Shown here piece after piece: positions 5,517 to 6,072 of a DNA stretch of 6,072 bases. The DNA is from JAVBQU01 sp031548675. Lineage in GTDB: Bacteria > Bacteroidota > Bacteroidia > Bacteroidales > P3. The position numbers and the translations under genes were made by a program. The notes under the pieces were generated by a model that had not been told where the DNA came from, did no database searches, and was given only the letters and a program-made list of their open reading frames with translations. Where the stretch lies: positions 1 to 6,072 of the forward strand of contig JAVBQU010000115.1 in the NCBI GenBank assembly GCA_031548675.1. Direction: 5' to 3'. Each line of letters begins with the position of its first letter. The first letter of the stretch is position 1.

Positions 5517-5556
5517 AAAAAAAACCGATTGTGAGTTTATACCCACAATCGGTTTT
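5517..5556 (-). terminator. Strong intrinsic terminator after the PNPOx-like gene
   Basis: A perfect 13-bp stem, AAAACCGATTGTG (5521-5533) with CACAATCGGTTTT (5544-5556), encloses a 10-base loop. On the minus strand eight T residues (complement of 5517-5524) run from the stem base outward. It lies about 43 bases past the stop of the PNPOx-like gene and isolates it from the flavodoxin-anSME pair. In the plus direction only four T residues are present, so it acts mainly on the minus strand. Confidence 0.9.
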
Positions 5557-5598
5557 GATAATCCATCTCATGCAGAGCTTAATTTCCGAACCCTGATA

Positions 5599-5988
5599 TC
5601 AAATCTTTTGTTTTGCAGAAATAACATTTACCGCTAAAACCCGTGTAAGGAATGAAAATTTTTCTTTCATCATATCATAATCAGCTCCCGAATCATAATA
5701 TTGAGCAGTTCCTTCAACCACAAATCCGGTTCCCTGATAATCTTTGAAACCCAATACTTCCTTACTTCCAAAAGAGAGTTTAACTTTATTGTTAGCCTCA
5801 ATATTCCGCTGTGTCTTTCTCATCCCGTATGCCGGAATCAGTATGCGTCCGTCATCAGTCACAACAAGGTAAGAGTTCCATGTATTTACAATATGAGGTT
5901 CTTCGTTTCCCCACGAAACGATTGTTACAACTCCTTCATGGGCTAGTACATCAAAAAGTTTTTCCGGTAATTTTTCTGAATCTTTCAT
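5599..5988 (-). CDS. Pyridoxamine 5'-phosphate oxidase-like FMN-binding split-barrel protein
   Basis: A 129-residue protein of the small PNPOx-like superfamily, which binds FMN or other flavin/heme cofactors in a split beta barrel, usually as a dimer. Visible features are an N-terminal helix and strand (LPEKLFDVLAHEGVVTIVSW, 7-26), NTWNSYLVVTDDGRILIPAYG (35-55), the family's flavin-phosphate segment MRKTQRNIEANNKVKLSF (56-73), and GTGFVVEGTAQYYDSG (86-101). No signal peptide, so cytoplasmic. A TTG at 6013-6015 in the same frame would add nine residues, but ATG 5986-5988 fits the family's length and leaves room for a promoter, so I use it. Such proteins are often annotated as pyridoxamine oxidases without that activity being shown, and the true substrate is unknown. 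A terminator follows it, so it is its own unit and probably not part of the sulfatase pathway. Confidence 0.88.
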   Translation of the reverse strand: MKDSEKLPEKLFDVLAHEGVVTIVSWGNEEPHIVNTWNSYLVVTDDGRILIPAYGMRKTQRNIEANNKVKLSFGSKEVLGFKDYQGTGFVVEGTAQYYDSGADYDMMKEKFSFLTRVLAVNVISAKQKI

Positions 5989-6012
5989 TTTTATATCTAT
6001 TAAATTTGAGTG

Positions 6013-6020
6013 CAAAGAAA
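6013..6020 (-). promoter_or_regulatory. Possible -7 box (TTTCTTTG) upstream of the PNPOx-like gene
   Basis: A seven-of-eight match to TAnnTTTG on the minus strand, 24 bases before the chosen ATG. The spacing is close to that of the two perfect boxes elsewhere in the window. No -33 TTTG is seen. The box includes the alternative TTG start codon, which favours the downstream ATG if the box is real. Confidence 0.3.
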
Positions 6021-6072
6021 AGTAACTAAATACATTACTATAACGTATGTCTGCTATAATTGTTTGATATAC

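Noticed and set aside
5989..6015. Upstream TTG start for the PNPOx-like gene
   Set aside because: The extra residues are unlike the family, the TTG overlaps a possible -7 box, and an ATG lies at the expected position.

Overview
The window looks like chromosomal DNA from an AT-rich member of the Bacteroidota. The evidence is two perfect TAnnTTTG -7 boxes of the Bacteroidota type, the absence of clear Shine-Dalgarno sequences, exported proteins with signal peptides typical of the phylum, and the combination of a sulfatase with an anaerobic sulfatase-maturating enzyme. This assignment is an inference from gene style, not from a marker gene. All six protein genes lie on the minus strand, so transcription runs from the right edge to the left edge.

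In transcription order the window holds: a pyridoxamine-phosphate-oxidase-like FMN-binding protein (5599-5988) ending in a strong intrinsic terminator (5517-5556); a flavodoxin-like protein with a signal peptide (4856-5419); a radical SAM/SPASM anaerobic sulfatase-maturating enzyme, anSME (3619-4800); a 524-base stretch with no convincing gene that carries a 42-bp tandem repeat array (3297-3528); an AHSA1/SRPBCC-fold protein (2600-3094) followed by a terminator (2483-2518); a predicted lipoprotein of the formylglycine-generating enzyme (FGE/SUMF1) family that keeps both catalytic cysteines (1340-2386); and a type I sulfatase (1259 down to 1) whose C-terminal end lies outside the window.

The central theme is sulfatase activation. 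The sulfatase carries a Cys-type CTAGR maturation motif that must be converted to formylglycine. Two unrelated enzyme types that perform this conversion are encoded within 3.5 kb: the oxygen-dependent, copper-binding FGE, directly upstream of the sulfatase, and the oxygen-independent radical SAM anSME. They also appear to act in different compartments: the FGE has a lipoprotein signal, while the anSME has no signal peptide. The likely reading is that the locus can activate an exported sulfatase with or without oxygen. That is a hypothesis, because no activity can be read from sequence and the sulfatase could be served by only one of them.

The most puzzling part is the 42-bp repeat array between anSME and the AHSA1 gene. 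Its period is both 14 codons and about four helical turns. Both strands are open across it, and the variation between units does not clearly favour coding on either strand.
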